A stretch of 64,000 nucleotides of DNA from Pseudomonas abietaniphila (GCF_900100795.1 NZ_FNCO01000004.1:248001-312000), one strand, 5' to 3'; positions 53,564 through 62,471 are shown, numbered from the stretch's first letter. Translations and numbers: made by a program. The notes: generated by a model from the letters alone, not told the origin.

Positions 53564-54996
53564 GCCGTAGTGAAACTGTCTGGATCGTCGACGACGACCG
53601 TTCCATCCGCTGGGTACTGGAAAAGGCCTTGCAGCAAGAAGGCATGACCACACAGAGCTTTGACAGTGCCGATGGCGTGATGAGCCGACTGGCCCGTCAG
53701 CAACCGGACGTGATCATTTCCGACATTCGCATGCCGGGCGCCAGTGGCCTGGACCTGTTGGCACGCATTCGCGAACAGCACCCGCGCCTGCCGGTCATCA
53801 TCATGACTGCGCACTCGGACCTGGACAGTGCCGTGGCCTCGTATCAAGGCGGCGCCTTTGAATACCTGCCCAAGCCGTTCGACGTCGACGAGGCGGTTTC
53901 TCTGGTCAAGCGTGCCAATCAGCACGCGCAGGAACAACAGGGCATGGACGTTGCGCCCACCCTGACCCGCACCCCGGAAATCATCGGCGAAGCGCCGGCG
54001 ATGCAGGAAGTGTTTCGCGCCATCGGCCGCTTGAGTCATTCCAACATCACGGTGTTGATCAACGGTGAGTCGGGGACCGGTAAAGAGCTGGTGGCTCACG
54101 CGCTGCACCGCCACAGCCCGCGCTCGGCCTCGCCGTTCATTGCGCTGAACATGGCGGCGATCCCGAAGGATTTGATGGAATCCGAACTGTTCGGCCATGA
54201 AAAAGGCGCGTTCACCGGTGCAGCCAACCTGCGCCGCGGTCGTTTCGAACAGGCCGATGGCGGCACATTGTTTCTCGACGAAATCGGTGACATGCCAGCC
54301 GATACCCAGACCCGCTTGCTGCGCGTGCTGGCCGATGGCGAGTTCTATCGCGTCGGTGGTCACACGCCGGTCAAGGTCGATGTACGGATCATTGCCGCCA
54401 CGCACCAGAATCTGGAAACGCTGGTTCAGGCCGGCAAATTCCGTGAGGACTTGTTCCACCGTCTGAACGTGATTCGCATCCATATTCCGCGCATGTCCGA
54501 TCGTCGCGAAGACATCCCGACGCTCGCCCGGCACTTCCTCAGCCGCGCCGCGCAAGAACTCGCGGTCGAGCCGAAGCTGCTGAAAGCCGAGACCGAGGAA
54601 TACCTCAAGCACCTTCCGTGGCCGGGCAACGTGCGCCAGCTGGAAAACACCTGCCGCTGGATCACGGTAATGGCCTCGGGCCGTGAAGTGCACATCAGCG
54701 ACTTGCCGCCCGAGCTGCTGAGCCTGCCGCAGGACGCAGCACCGGTCACCAACTGGGAACAAGCCTTGCGCCAATGGGCGGACCAGGCATTGGCACGCGG
54801 TCAGTCCAGCCTGCTGGACAGCGCCGTCCCGACCTTCGAACGCATCATGATCGAAACCGCCCTCAAGCACACCGCTGGCCGTCGTCGCGACGCTGCCGTA
54901 CTGCTGGGCTGGGGCCGCAACACCTTGACCCGCAAGATCAAGGAATTGGGCATGAAGATCGACGGCGGGGATGATGACGAGGGTGATGAGGCCTGA
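53560..54996 (+). CDS. ntrC: Nitrogen regulation response regulator NtrC (GlnG)
   Basis: NtrC activates sigma-54 promoters during nitrogen limitation. The 478-residue protein has a receiver domain with the phosphorylated Asp in 'VIISDIRMPGASGLDLL', an AAA+ domain with 'GESGTGKELVAHALH' (Walker A), 'GAFTGA' for sigma-54 contact, 'GGTLFLDEIGDMP' (Walker B) and 'FREDLFHRLNVIRIHIP', and a Fis-type HTH at the end ('TAGRRRDAAVLLGWGRNTLTRKI'). It is translationally coupled to ntrB. Confidence 0.97.
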   Translation: MSRSETVWIVDDDRSIRWVLEKALQQEGMTTQSFDSADGVMSRLARQQPDVIISDIRMPGASGLDLLARIREQHPRLPVIIMTAHSDLDSAVASYQGGAFEYLPKPFDVDEAVSLVKRANQHAQEQQGMDVAPTLTRTPEIIGEAPAMQEVFRAIGRLSHSNITVLINGESGTGKELVAHALHRHSPRSASPFIALNMAAIPKDLMESELFGHEKGAFTGAANLRRGRFEQADGGTLFLDEIGDMPADTQTRLLRVLADGEFYRVGGHTPVKVDVRIIAATHQNLETLVQAGKFREDLFHRLNVIRIHIPRMSDRREDIPTLARHFLSRAAQELAVEPKLLKAETEEYLKHLPWPGNVRQLENTCRWITVMASGREVHISDLPPELLSLPQDAAPVTNWEQALRQWADQALARGQSSLLDSAVPTFERIMIETALKHTAGRRRDAAVLLGWGRNTLTRKIKELGMKIDGGDDDEGDEA

Positions 54997-54999
54997 GTG

Positions 55000-55019
55000 A
55001 ACTGTCATTTGTGACAGTT
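55000..55019 (+). terminator. Small perfect hairpin after ntrC
   Basis: AACTGTCA-TTTG-TGACAGTT is an 8-bp stem with a 4-base loop, starting 4 bp after the ntrC stop. It is AT-rich with little U-tail, so it is a weak terminator or an operator-type dyad for the downstream amidase. Confidence 0.4.
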
Positions 55020-55043
55020 TACGAACCGCTGGATGAGTGATTA

Positions 55044-55074
55044 GCTCCCTGAAGTGTCCAGGAAGACAGGGAGC
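55044..55074 (+). promoter_or_regulatory. Hairpin that would cover the amidase ribosome-binding site
   Basis: GCTCCCTG (55044-55051) pairs with CAGGGAGC (55067-55074). The right arm contains AGGGAG (55068-55073), the Shine-Dalgarno for ATG 55083. If formed in the mRNA it would limit translation. Confidence 0.45.
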
Positions 55075-55082
55075 TCAATCAC

Positions 55083-56822
55083 ATGAACGGATTCTGGCAA
55101 CACGCCTTTCAATGGGGCATCGGCCAACGACTTCAACGCCGGCAAATCAAAAGTCAGGCGCGCCTGGTCGACTACTCGCTCGTCGAAATGGCAGCATTGC
55201 TGCGCACGGGCGAACTGACATCCCGGCAAATCACCCTCGCCTATCTTGAGCGCATTGATCAGCTCAATGGCCCGCTCGAGACGTACAACGACAATGGCGG
55301 CTATAACGCCTTTGTGCGTGTTGATCGCGAGCAGGCGCTCGCTCAATCACAAGACGCTGATGCATGGATCAACAATCCGGATGATCCGCGTGGCAGCGCG
55401 CCGATGCTTTGCGGCATACCCGTTGGCGTTAAGGACTCCATAGGCATCGTCGGCCTTGAGAGCAAGAATGGCGCCCCGGAATTCAGTACCAATTTCGCGC
55501 TTCGTAATGCCACCGCCGTCGCTCGGTTGCGCGATGCGGGGGCTGTCGTGCTGGGTCATACGATTTGCTCACGCTTTTCAGGCAGCACCGTCGGTGATTT
55601 CGGGTGTAACGCTTGGGACGTGGACAAAGTGCCCGGTGGGTCCAGCTCCGGATCCGCTATTGCCCCGATCGCTCGGCTGTGTGTCGCAACGCTTGGCGAG
55701 GAGACTGGCGGCTCGATGATCATTCCGGCCGCCGCCAACGGTGCCAGCGCCATCAAGCCTTCGCTGGGCTACGTATCGACCGGCGGCGTAATGCCCTTGC
55801 GCATAGGTTGGGACGTGGTCGGTCCAATGGCACGTTCAGTACAGGACGCCGCTCATCTTCTTGCCGCGATACAAGGCCCTGACCCCATTGGGGATCCACA
55901 GACGCTGTATACGCCGCTGCCGTTTCCACAGATGCCCACCACACCACGTCCGGGGGATACCCCACTGACGGGACTGACGATCGGCGTTCCACAGACTGAC
56001 TGGATGTCAGCCTCAGCCGCTCCTCCGGTAAACACCTACGACCCGGACTATGGGCTGGCGTTTGAGCGCTTCAAGCAGCAGTTGCAGCAGCTCGGTGCAA
56101 GAGTGATCGAGTTTGAGGGAGTGAACATGGCTGAGGAGGTGAACCGCCTCTATTACGCAGGCCCCGTCCTATGGACGATTGAAAACCCCTACACCTCTGT
56201 AACCCCAGCAATGGCGACTACTTACTGCCAGCAATACGAAGCAAATTACTGGCAAGCCGTCGAAGACTTTGCTGCGGGCCGACCTGACGACGACAGGCAA
56301 ACACTTCTGCGCTACTACGGCATGGCATTCACCCACCCTGTCATAGAACAGATGCCGTGCTCAGTGCGAATAGAAGCGGAGCAGCGACGTCGCGCGCAGA
56401 TGGCTCTATGGCAAGACGCTCTGGATGAAGCGGGTGTGGATTTCATGTTGGTCATGCCATTGGGCGCGCATGTGGGGTTTCGAATGGGACTGGGCGAGCC
56501 CTCCGGATTGCAAAATCAACGGCTCTATTACGATCTGCCCAATGCACTGGGATGGCCCATGGTGACGTTTCCCATCGGCCATGGGACGACTGGCATCACC
56601 AGACAGCTGCCTGTAAACGCCGCATTCTGGGGACCACGCTTCAGCGACGCCTGCCTGGTTCAGGCGGCCATTGACTATCAGCACCATCATCCCGAGTACC
56701 ATCAACAGGCACCGGATGACCCTCAGCTTCGAGCGCCTGCCCCGTATGCACACCCCTACTGGCCAATCACTCGCGAAAACTCGACAGATCCGCTGGTCAG
56801 AGAAGGCAGTCTGCGATCATGA
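55083..56822 (+). CDS. Amidase-signature enzyme
   Basis: A 579-residue amidase-signature hydrolase with the Ser-cisSer-Lys triad: Lys in 'CGIPVGVKDSIGI', cis-Ser in 'VPGGSSSGSAIA' and nucleophile Ser in 'GEETGGSMIIPAA'. Relatives hydrolyse diverse amides; GatA is unlikely because gatB/gatC are not near and the C-terminus differs. No signal peptide is seen. The gene uses ATA for Ile at least six times (for example 'GIPV', 'SIGI', 'RIGW'), rare in its neighbours, hinting at transfer. It is separate from ntrBC. The substrate is unknown. Confidence 0.83.
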   Translation: MNGFWQHAFQWGIGQRLQRRQIKSQARLVDYSLVEMAALLRTGELTSRQITLAYLERIDQLNGPLETYNDNGGYNAFVRVDREQALAQSQDADAWINNPDDPRGSAPMLCGIPVGVKDSIGIVGLESKNGAPEFSTNFALRNATAVARLRDAGAVVLGHTICSRFSGSTVGDFGCNAWDVDKVPGGSSSGSAIAPIARLCVATLGEETGGSMIIPAAANGASAIKPSLGYVSTGGVMPLRIGWDVVGPMARSVQDAAHLLAAIQGPDPIGDPQTLYTPLPFPQMPTTPRPGDTPLTGLTIGVPQTDWMSASAAPPVNTYDPDYGLAFERFKQQLQQLGARVIEFEGVNMAEEVNRLYYAGPVLWTIENPYTSVTPAMATTYCQQYEANYWQAVEDFAAGRPDDDRQTLLRYYGMAFTHPVIEQMPCSVRIEAEQRRRAQMALWQDALDEAGVDFMLVMPLGAHVGFRMGLGEPSGLQNQRLYYDLPNALGWPMVTFPIGHGTTGITRQLPVNAAFWGPRFSDACLVQAAIDYQHHHPEYHQQAPDDPQLRAPAPYAHPYWPITRENSTDPLVREGSLRS

Positions 56823-57019
56823 ACAGCGATCCGGCGGTTCAACTGCCCTTCTTCGTCATCGCCTGGCGCCCGGCCAACGCTCCGGCACAGCTGGTGCCGG
56901 ATCGAGGCAAGCTTTACCTGACGGTGAGCTGGCGCGCGCCGCTGGGGGCGGTGAACTATCCCCGCCCCCAGCGAAGGGAGCCCTTTACTCCGCCGACGAC
57001 GGCTTCTCCCACAGATTGA
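56819..57019 (+). CDS. Possible small protein coupled to the amidase
   Basis: A 66-codon frame starts with ATG overlapping the amidase stop (ATGA) and runs 'MNSDPAVQLPFFVIAWRPAN'. It overlaps the convergent aldo/keto reductase gene by 35 bp, and its last third crosses a hairpin (56941-56972). I recognise no family. Only the coupled start supports it; it could be a remnant. Confidence 0.25.
   Translation: MNSDPAVQLPFFVIAWRPANAPAQLVPDRGKLYLTVSWRAPLGAVNYPRPQRREPFTPPTTASPTD
56941..56972. terminator. Hairpin between convergent amidase and aldo/keto reductase genes
   Basis: GCTGGGGGCGG (56941-56951) and CCGCCCCCAGC (56962-56972) form a perfect 11-bp stem with a 10-base loop, 13 bp past the reductase stop. 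Neither side has a T-run, so termination would be atypical. Confidence 0.45.
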
Positions 57020-58022
57020 TCCCGCCTTCCACGGCGAACCGATCAATCTCCGCCAGCTCTTCCTGGCTGAACTCAAGGTTGTCCAGCGCACCGACGTTTT
57101 CGATGATCTGCTCAGGGCGGCTCGCACCGATCAGCGCCGAGGTCACGCGCGGATCGCGCAGCGTCCAGGCCAGGGCCATCTGCGCCAGGCTCTGACCGCG
57201 GCGTTTGGCGATCTCGTTCAGCGCGCGGACGTGCTCGATGTTCTGCTCGGACAGGTGCGACGCCTGCAGCGAACCGCCGCCCGGACGGTTGACCCGTGCA
57301 TCCTTCGGAATGCCGTTCAGGTATTTATCCGACAGCAGACCCTGCGCCAGTGCCGTGAAGGCAATAACGCCGGAGCCCAGTTCGTCGGTTGTGTCTAGCA
57401 GGTCCTTTTCAACCCAACGATTGAGCAGGTTGTAAGCGGGCTGGTGAATCAACAGCGGGACTTTCCACTCTTTCAGCAGACCGGCGATCTCGCGGGTTTT
57501 TGCGCCCGAGTATGAAGAAATACCGATGTACAGCGCCTTGCCCTGCTGTACCGCGGTCGCCAACGCGCCAGCGGTTTCTTCCAGCGGGGTGTCCGGGTCG
57601 AAGCGGTGTGAATAAAAGATGTCCACGTAATCCAGGCCCATGCGTTGCAGGCTTTGGTCGAGGCTCGCCAGCACGTACTTGCGTGAACCACCACCCTGAC
57701 CGTAAGGGCCCGGCCACATGTCCCAGCCGGCTTTGGTGGAAATGATCAGCTCGTCACGGTACTGCTTGAAGTCTTCGCGCAGGAGGCGCCCGAAATTGAT
57801 CTCGGCGCTGCCGTACGGCGGGCCGTAGTTGTTGGCAAGGTCGAAGTGGTTGATGCCCAGATCGAATGCGGTCCGCAGCATGGCGCGCTGCGTGTCCATG
57901 GGGGTGCTGTCGCCAAAGTTGTGCCACAGGCCCATCGACAAGGCCGGCAGCACCAGGCCGCTGCGGCCTACTCGACGATACGGGACGCGTTCATAGCGGT
58001 TTTGAGCAGCGATGTACGTCAT
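56985..58022 (-). CDS. mgrA: Aldo/keto reductase, L-glyceraldehyde 3-phosphate reductase (YghZ) type
   Basis: A 345-residue NADPH-dependent aldo/keto reductase. The active-site Tyr is in 'DLANNYGPPYGSAE', the Lys in 'IISTKAGWDM', the His in 'IFYSHRFDPDTP', and the C-terminal cofactor loop is 'SALIGASRPEQI'. The start 'RYERVPYRRVGRSGLVLPALSMGLWHNFG' (57996-57910) with the tetramer-associated C-terminal 'GGINLWEKPSS' fits YghZ/Gpr enzymes that detoxify L-glyceraldehyde 3-phosphate and methylglyoxal. GAGAGG lies ahead of ATG 58022. Confidence 0.9.
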   Translation of the reverse strand: MTYIAAQNRYERVPYRRVGRSGLVLPALSMGLWHNFGDSTPMDTQRAMLRTAFDLGINHFDLANNYGPPYGSAEINFGRLLREDFKQYRDELIISTKAGWDMWPGPYGQGGGSRKYVLASLDQSLQRMGLDYVDIFYSHRFDPDTPLEETAGALATAVQQGKALYIGISSYSGAKTREIAGLLKEWKVPLLIHQPAYNLLNRWVEKDLLDTTDELGSGVIAFTALAQGLLSDKYLNGIPKDARVNRPGGGSLQASHLSEQNIEHVRALNEIAKRRGQSLAQMALAWTLRDPRVTSALIGASRPEQIIENVGALDNLEFSQEELAEIDRFAVEGGINLWEKPSSAE

Positions 58023-58243
58023 TCAATCCTCTCTTTCTTGTCTGAATGATGAGTGGCCCGTTACGGCTCGGGTCTCTGTTTGGGATGTTCTACAGCTGAA
58101 TCGGTTCAAGGGCTACGGGCGAGTTTTCCAACCCTGATGTACAGGAATAAGCACAACCGATGGCAAAGCGGTAAAGCGAGTATATTCAGCGTCGGCAACT
58201 GCCGAAAAATGCTTATTTCCTCTCGCTGGTATCGGTTTCTGAT

Positions 58244-59074
58244 ATGGATATTCGTCAACTCAGTGCATTCGTTGCGGTCTTTGAAGAGCGCAATATCACC
58301 TCGGCGGCTCAGCGTCTGTTCACCAGTCAGCCAACGCTTTCGGTCACCATTCGCCAGCTCGAAGAGGCACTGGGCACGACGCTGTTCCAGCGCTTGCCGC
58401 GCGGGGTGGACGTGACGGATGACGCACGCACACTTTATCCACAGGCTCGGCGATTGCTGGCCGAAGCCCATGCGTTGAGCAATCAGTTTCGGCAACGCAA
58501 TGACCGGTTGGCCCTCGACATCGGCGTTGAAGGGGATATCGCCTCCAGCCACCTCGAAGCGTTTCTGGCCCTGGCCTATCAAGTAATCCCGAATCTGTTG
58601 CTCACGTTGCAGGAGGGCTGCAGCGGCGATGCCCGGCTATCGGTGGAGGAAGACTGCTGCGAGGACGAACTGTTTTTGCCGCTTTGGGAGGAACCGTTTG
58701 TGCTGGCGATGCCTGCCCGTCACCCTCTGGCAGAACAGGCCACGCTGGATGAGGCCGACCTTGCCAACGTTCAGTGGATCACCTGCCCCTCTCATCCCTC
58801 CCACCAGCGACTGATGGAGCTGTACAACCGCAGCTCCGCGTCTGTCGCCGCGACAGCGGGCACGTTCACACTGGCGCTGCGGCTGGTGGCAGCGGGCGCG
58901 GGCTTGGCGATGCTGCCTGAATCCATGGCCCGCCATCACTCAGGGGTGATGACCCGCGTCGCGAAAGCGCCCAACCTCACTCGCCGGGTCGGGCTGTGCT
59001 ATGCGGCGCAGGCACTGGATACGCCGGCGCTGCGGTTGCTGCACGGACAGCTGCAGGGCGGCACCGCACTGTAG
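58244..59074 (+). CDS. LysR family transcriptional regulator
   Basis: A 276-residue regulator with the LysR HTH, 'DIRQLSAFVAVFEERNITSAAQRLFTSQPTLSVTIRQLEEALGTTLFQR' (58247-58393). The ligand-binding domain is a little shorter than the usual 300-residue total but complete, with 'GAGLAMLPESMA' near the end. Its target is unknown; it lies between the divergent mgrA and the convergent betT, and the 221-bp gap upstream is the likely place for its operator. Confidence 0.88.
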   Translation: MDIRQLSAFVAVFEERNITSAAQRLFTSQPTLSVTIRQLEEALGTTLFQRLPRGVDVTDDARTLYPQARRLLAEAHALSNQFRQRNDRLALDIGVEGDIASSHLEAFLALAYQVIPNLLLTLQEGCSGDARLSVEEDCCEDELFLPLWEEPFVLAMPARHPLAEQATLDEADLANVQWITCPSHPSHQRLMELYNRSSASVAATAGTFTLALRLVAAGAGLAMLPESMARHHSGVMTRVAKAPNLTRRVGLCYAAQALDTPALRLLHGQLQGGTAL

Positions 59075-59140
59075 GCCCAGACCAGGCGCGCGCCTACAGG
59101 TTGCGGTGGATGCTGAAACCTGTGGGAGCGCTACTGCTCG

Positions 59141-61135
59141 CTAACGCACCAAATGCAAGAACTGCATGTGACGCTCGTACTGGTCGAGGATGTCGTTGAT
59201 GACCTGCTCCTTGGTGTAACCGACCAGGTCGTAATCCTGACTCCCTTCGCTCAGATGAACCTCGGCGCGGTAATACCGGCGGTTGTTCAATTGCTTGGAG
59301 CCCATCCCTGCCCGGGCGAAGGAAGGCGTGAAATAGCCACGCATGGTCACCTGGTAGATGAACGGCCGCTCTTCGCCATGCCCGATTTCAAGGCCCACGG
59401 TGTGATTGGCCGGATCAGGCTGGGTCACCACGCTCAGGCCCTTTTCCACAAACACAGCGGTGACATCTTCAATGGCCGGACGCACGGTTTGGTCCAGAAA
59501 CCGGTAGACCTCATCGCGCGACGGGAAATGCACCGCCTGACTCAGACGTTGACGCCAACCGCCGCGCCGAGCGCCCGATACCGGGGCCAGCGAATACAGC
59601 TGAGCGATCTGGCGCTGCGATTCCATGTAAAACGCTTTGTGCAGGCCCCACATCATCAGCAGCAGGATCAGCGAGAACGGCAACGACGTCAGCACCACGG
59701 CCGACTTCAGCGCATCGATGCTGCCGGAGAACAGCAGCCCGCTGGTAATCAACGCCGTCATCACACCCCAGAACACACGTAACCACTTCGGGCCGTCTTC
59801 ATCCGGGCTGCCGCCTTTCGCGGAAAGCGTGGACAACACGACAGTGCCCGAATCCGCCGATGTCACGAAGAACACAAAGCTGATGAACACGGTGACGGCG
59901 ATGACCGTCTTGCTCCATGGATAATTCTGCAGCATCAGGTACAGCGCCATGGACGGATCGTCGATGGCCGCTTGCCCTAATGCGGTCATGCCGTGGTTGA
60001 GCACTTGATCAATGGCGCTGTTGCCGAAGATCGACATCCAGGCCAGCGTGAAACCCAGAGGAATCAGCAGCACGCCAAAGACGAACTCGCGGATGGTCCG
60101 CCCACGCGAGATACGCGCGATAAACAGCCCAACGAAGGGCGACCAGGCAATCCACCACGCCCAATAGAACACGGTCCAGCCACCCAGCCAGTCGCTTGGA
60201 CCGTTATACGCATAGACGTCGAAACTCTTGGATGGGAGCGCGCCGAGGTAATCGCCAATGTTCTGCACCAGCGTATTGAGCAAGTGCTGGGTTGGCCCGG
60301 CGAACAGCACGAAAAGCAGCAGCGCGCAGGCCAGCAGCATGTTGATGTCGGACATGACGCGCACGCCCTTGTCGACACCGGCGACCGCGACCAGAATCGC
60401 CGCGCCCATCATCAAGGTGATCAGGCCGACTTGAATCCACTGGGTGTGCGGCACGCCAAACAGGTAATCCAGGCCGGAGTTCAGGTGCAGTACGCCGAAC
60501 CCCATGTCGGCCCCCAGACCGAAGATGGTCGCGATGATGCCGAAGCCGTCCACGGCATACCCGATCGGGCCGTTGATGCGTTTACCGATCAGCGGATACA
60601 GCGCCGAGCGCAGCGCGAGTGGCAGGTTATGGCGATACGCGAAGTACGCCAGCGCCATACCGACAAACGCGAACACGCCCCAACCGTGCAGACCCCAATG
60701 CAAAAACAGCAACTGCATGGCCTGGCGCGCAGCTTCAGTCGTACCGCCCTCGCCTTCAGGCGGTTGCATGAGGTGAGTCAGCGGTTCGGAAACGCAGAAG
60801 AAGAACAGCGTGATGCTGATCCCCGCGGCGAACAGCATGCCGGCCCACGACAGGTAGCTGAATTCGGGCTGATCGTGATCCGCGCCGAGCTTGATCTTGC
60901 CGTATCCCGAAAGGGCGGTGACCACGACAAACAGCAAATACAGCGTCATGGCGAGCATGTAATACCAGCCAACGGTGTTGGCAGCCCAGTTTTGAGCGGC
61001 CAGCAGCCACTCTCCAGCAGCCTCGGGAAAGCTGATGACGACGACACCAAAAACCAGAAGAAAGCTGGCGGCGAAGTAGAAAACAGGGGCGTTCATGCGA
61101 ACGGGTGCGCTATTGGGAGCGCTCGGAATACTCAT
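59141..61135 (-). CDS. betT: Choline transporter BetT (BCCT family)
   Basis: A 664-residue secondary carrier of the BCCT family with 12 membrane helices. The BCCT signature is clear: 'MLFAAGISITLFFFCVSEPL', 'HWGLHGWGVFAFVGMALAYFAYR', 'GLGADMGFGVLHLNSGLDYL' and the Trp-rich 'GWTVFYWAWWIAWSPFVGLFIARISRGRTI' (60162-60073). The long cytoplasmic C-terminus (about 150 residues) is typical of osmoregulated BetT. It imports choline for glycine betaine synthesis. ATG 61135 gives the family start 'MSIPSAPNSAPVRMNAPVF'. A palindrome matching BetI operators lies about 100 bp upstream. Confidence 0.92.
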   Translation of the reverse strand: MSIPSAPNSAPVRMNAPVFYFAASFLLVFGVVVISFPEAAGEWLLAAQNWAANTVGWYYMLAMTLYLLFVVVTALSGYGKIKLGADHDQPEFSYLSWAGMLFAAGISITLFFFCVSEPLTHLMQPPEGEGGTTEAARQAMQLLFLHWGLHGWGVFAFVGMALAYFAYRHNLPLALRSALYPLIGKRINGPIGYAVDGFGIIATIFGLGADMGFGVLHLNSGLDYLFGVPHTQWIQVGLITLMMGAAILVAVAGVDKGVRVMSDINMLLACALLLFVLFAGPTQHLLNTLVQNIGDYLGALPSKSFDVYAYNGPSDWLGGWTVFYWAWWIAWSPFVGLFIARISRGRTIREFVFGVLLIPLGFTLAWMSIFGNSAIDQVLNHGMTALGQAAIDDPSMALYLMLQNYPWSKTVIAVTVFISFVFFVTSADSGTVVLSTLSAKGGSPDEDGPKWLRVFWGVMTALITSGLLFSGSIDALKSAVVLTSLPFSLILLLMMWGLHKAFYMESQRQIAQLYSLAPVSGARRGGWRQRLSQAVHFPSRDEVYRFLDQTVRPAIEDVTAVFVEKGLSVVTQPDPANHTVGLEIGHGEERPFIYQVTMRGYFTPSFARAGMGSKQLNNRRYYRAEVHLSEGSQDYDLVGYTKEQVINDILDQYERHMQFLHLVR

Positions 61136-61236
61136 GCGAATACCGCCTTTCGGGCGGGCGAAACATCCATACAAATCTGATACGGCAAGGGCAGGCCTCC
61201 TGATGCGAGCGGGCAGCGAACCACCGGTTTAACTTG

Positions 61237-61250
61237 ATTGAACGTTCAAT
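61237..61250 (-). promoter_or_regulatory. Candidate BetI operator of betT
   Basis: ATTGAACGTTCAAT is a perfect 14-bp palindrome, extended as TTGATTGAACGTTCAATTAA. It matches the operator bound by the choline-responsive TetR repressor BetI. It is about 102 bp upstream of betT; betI itself is not in the window. Confidence 0.75.
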
Positions 61251-61376
61251 TAAAGCACGGAAAGGGGGCAAAGGACCAATTGCAAGGGCCCAAAGGCAAC
61301 GCATGAGCACACAGGAAGCGGGCTGAAAGCACCCTATTTAGGCGCGTGATTTGTCTCTGTGCCGCATCCGGACGAT

Positions 61377-61460
61377 CTGCCGAGAATCGGCAGTAGAACC
61401 TGAAACCGCAGTGCTTCAGGTTCATGGTGCGGGTTGGTTTTACGACGGGTTCCCCCGTCG
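61377..61460. other. Three consecutive perfect hairpins downstream of cysE
   Basis: CTGCCGA-GAA-TCGGCAG (61377-61393), AACCTGAA-N10-TTCAGGTT (61397-61422) and CGACGGG-TTCC-CCCGTCG (61443-61460) follow one another. None has a U-tract. They may end or protect the cysE transcript, or be part of a structured RNA. Confidence 0.5.
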
Positions 61461-61508
61461 ATCGCGGACACGCCACGTTTTTACAGAATGCGATACAGCG
61501 TCGAGACC

Positions 61509-62471
61509 CTACTTCTGACTCCCGTCGTCATGCTGCAAGTTCGCCTGATTGACGTTGCTGCCAGGAGGAACACCGCGGGTCAGCCAGACGTTACCGCCAA
61601 TGGTCGAGCCCTTGCCGATGATGATGCGTCCCAGGATGGTCGCGCCCGCATAGATCACCACGTCATCCTCGACGATCGGGTGACGCGCATGGCCTTTCTG
61701 CAATTGGCCGTCTTCGTCGGCCGGGAAGCGTTTCGCGCCAAGCGTCACGGCTTGATAGATACGCACCCGCTCGCCGATGATCGCGGTTTCACCAATGACG
61801 ACACCTGTTCCGTGATCGATGAAGAAGCTGGGCCCGATCTTCGCGCCGGGATGAATGTCGATGCCGGTCGCCGAATGCGCCAGCTCCGAACTGATCCGCG
61901 CCAGCAACGGCAGGCCGTTGTTGTACAAGTGGTGAGCAAGACGGTGATGGATCACAGCAAGAATTCCCGGGTAGCACAGCAGCACTTCATCAACGCTGCG
62001 CGCGGCCGGGTCGCCGTGATAGGCCGCCAGCACGTCGGTGTCGAGGATGCGGCGGATCTGCGGCAGTGCGCTCGCGAAATCCTGGATCAGTCGCTCGGCG
62101 TGTACATCGGCGCAACTGGCGTCCTCGCCACGCTGACGAGCGACGTACCGCAACTCAAGCCGCGCCTGAGCCAGCAGCGAGTTCAGCGCTACGTCCAGCG
62201 TGTGGCCGACATAGAAGTCCTCGCTCTCTTCACGCAGGTCTACCGGCCCGAGCCGCATCGGAAACAGCGCGCCACTCAAGGCTTCGAGAATGTCGCGAAG
62301 GGCTTCGCGGGAGGGCAACTCACGGCCTCCCTTCTCGCCGCTGACACGGCCGTTGCGGGTGCGCCAGTCATCACGTGCAGCGCGCAACTCACCCACAATG
62401 CGCTGCAACTGCCAGTGGCCGGTCACGCCCTGGGCGCAAGCCTCGGGAGACAATTCGGGAATAGTGCTCAC
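61509..62471 (-). CDS. cysE: Serine O-acetyltransferase, EpsC/CysE family
   Basis: A 320-residue acetyltransferase that makes O-acetylserine, precursor of cysteine. The helical SATase domain occupies about 1-185; the left-handed beta helix of hexapeptide repeats follows: 'ATGIDIHPGAKIGPSFFIDHGTGVVIGETAIIGE' (61880-61779), with His in 'FIDHGTGVVIG', then 'VTLGAKRFP' and 'GHARHPIVEDDVVIYAGATILG'. The length fits the EpsC-type enzyme rather than the shorter enterobacterial CysE. The start is GTG 62471 with GAGGAG upstream. It is divergent from dcyD. Confidence 0.9.
   Translation of the reverse strand: MSTIPELSPEACAQGVTGHWQLQRIVGELRAARDDWRTRNGRVSGEKGGRELPSREALRDILEALSGALFPMRLGPVDLREESEDFYVGHTLDVALNSLLAQARLELRYVARQRGEDASCADVHAERLIQDFASALPQIRRILDTDVLAAYHGDPAARSVDEVLLCYPGILAVIHHRLAHHLYNNGLPLLARISSELAHSATGIDIHPGAKIGPSFFIDHGTGVVIGETAIIGERVRIYQAVTLGAKRFPADEDGQLQKGHARHPIVEDDVVIYAGATILGRIIIGKGSTIGGNVWLTRGVPPGSNVNQANLQHDDGSQK

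Larger units (their letters stand above)
61136..61508. other. Gap upstream of betT and downstream of cysE
   Basis: These 373 bp hold the BetI-type palindrome (61237-61250) and three consecutive perfect hairpins (61377-61460), described separately. There is no REP element and no plausible small gene. Confidence 0.6.

Noticed and set aside
53470..55008. 512-codon minus-strand frame antisense to ntrC
   Set aside because: Shadow of ntrC; Arg/Gln/Ala/His-rich without motifs.
55083..56822. Amidase as GatA of the aminoacyl-tRNA amidotransferase
   Set aside because: No gatB/gatC adjacent, the protein is longer, and the C-terminal region is unlike GatA.
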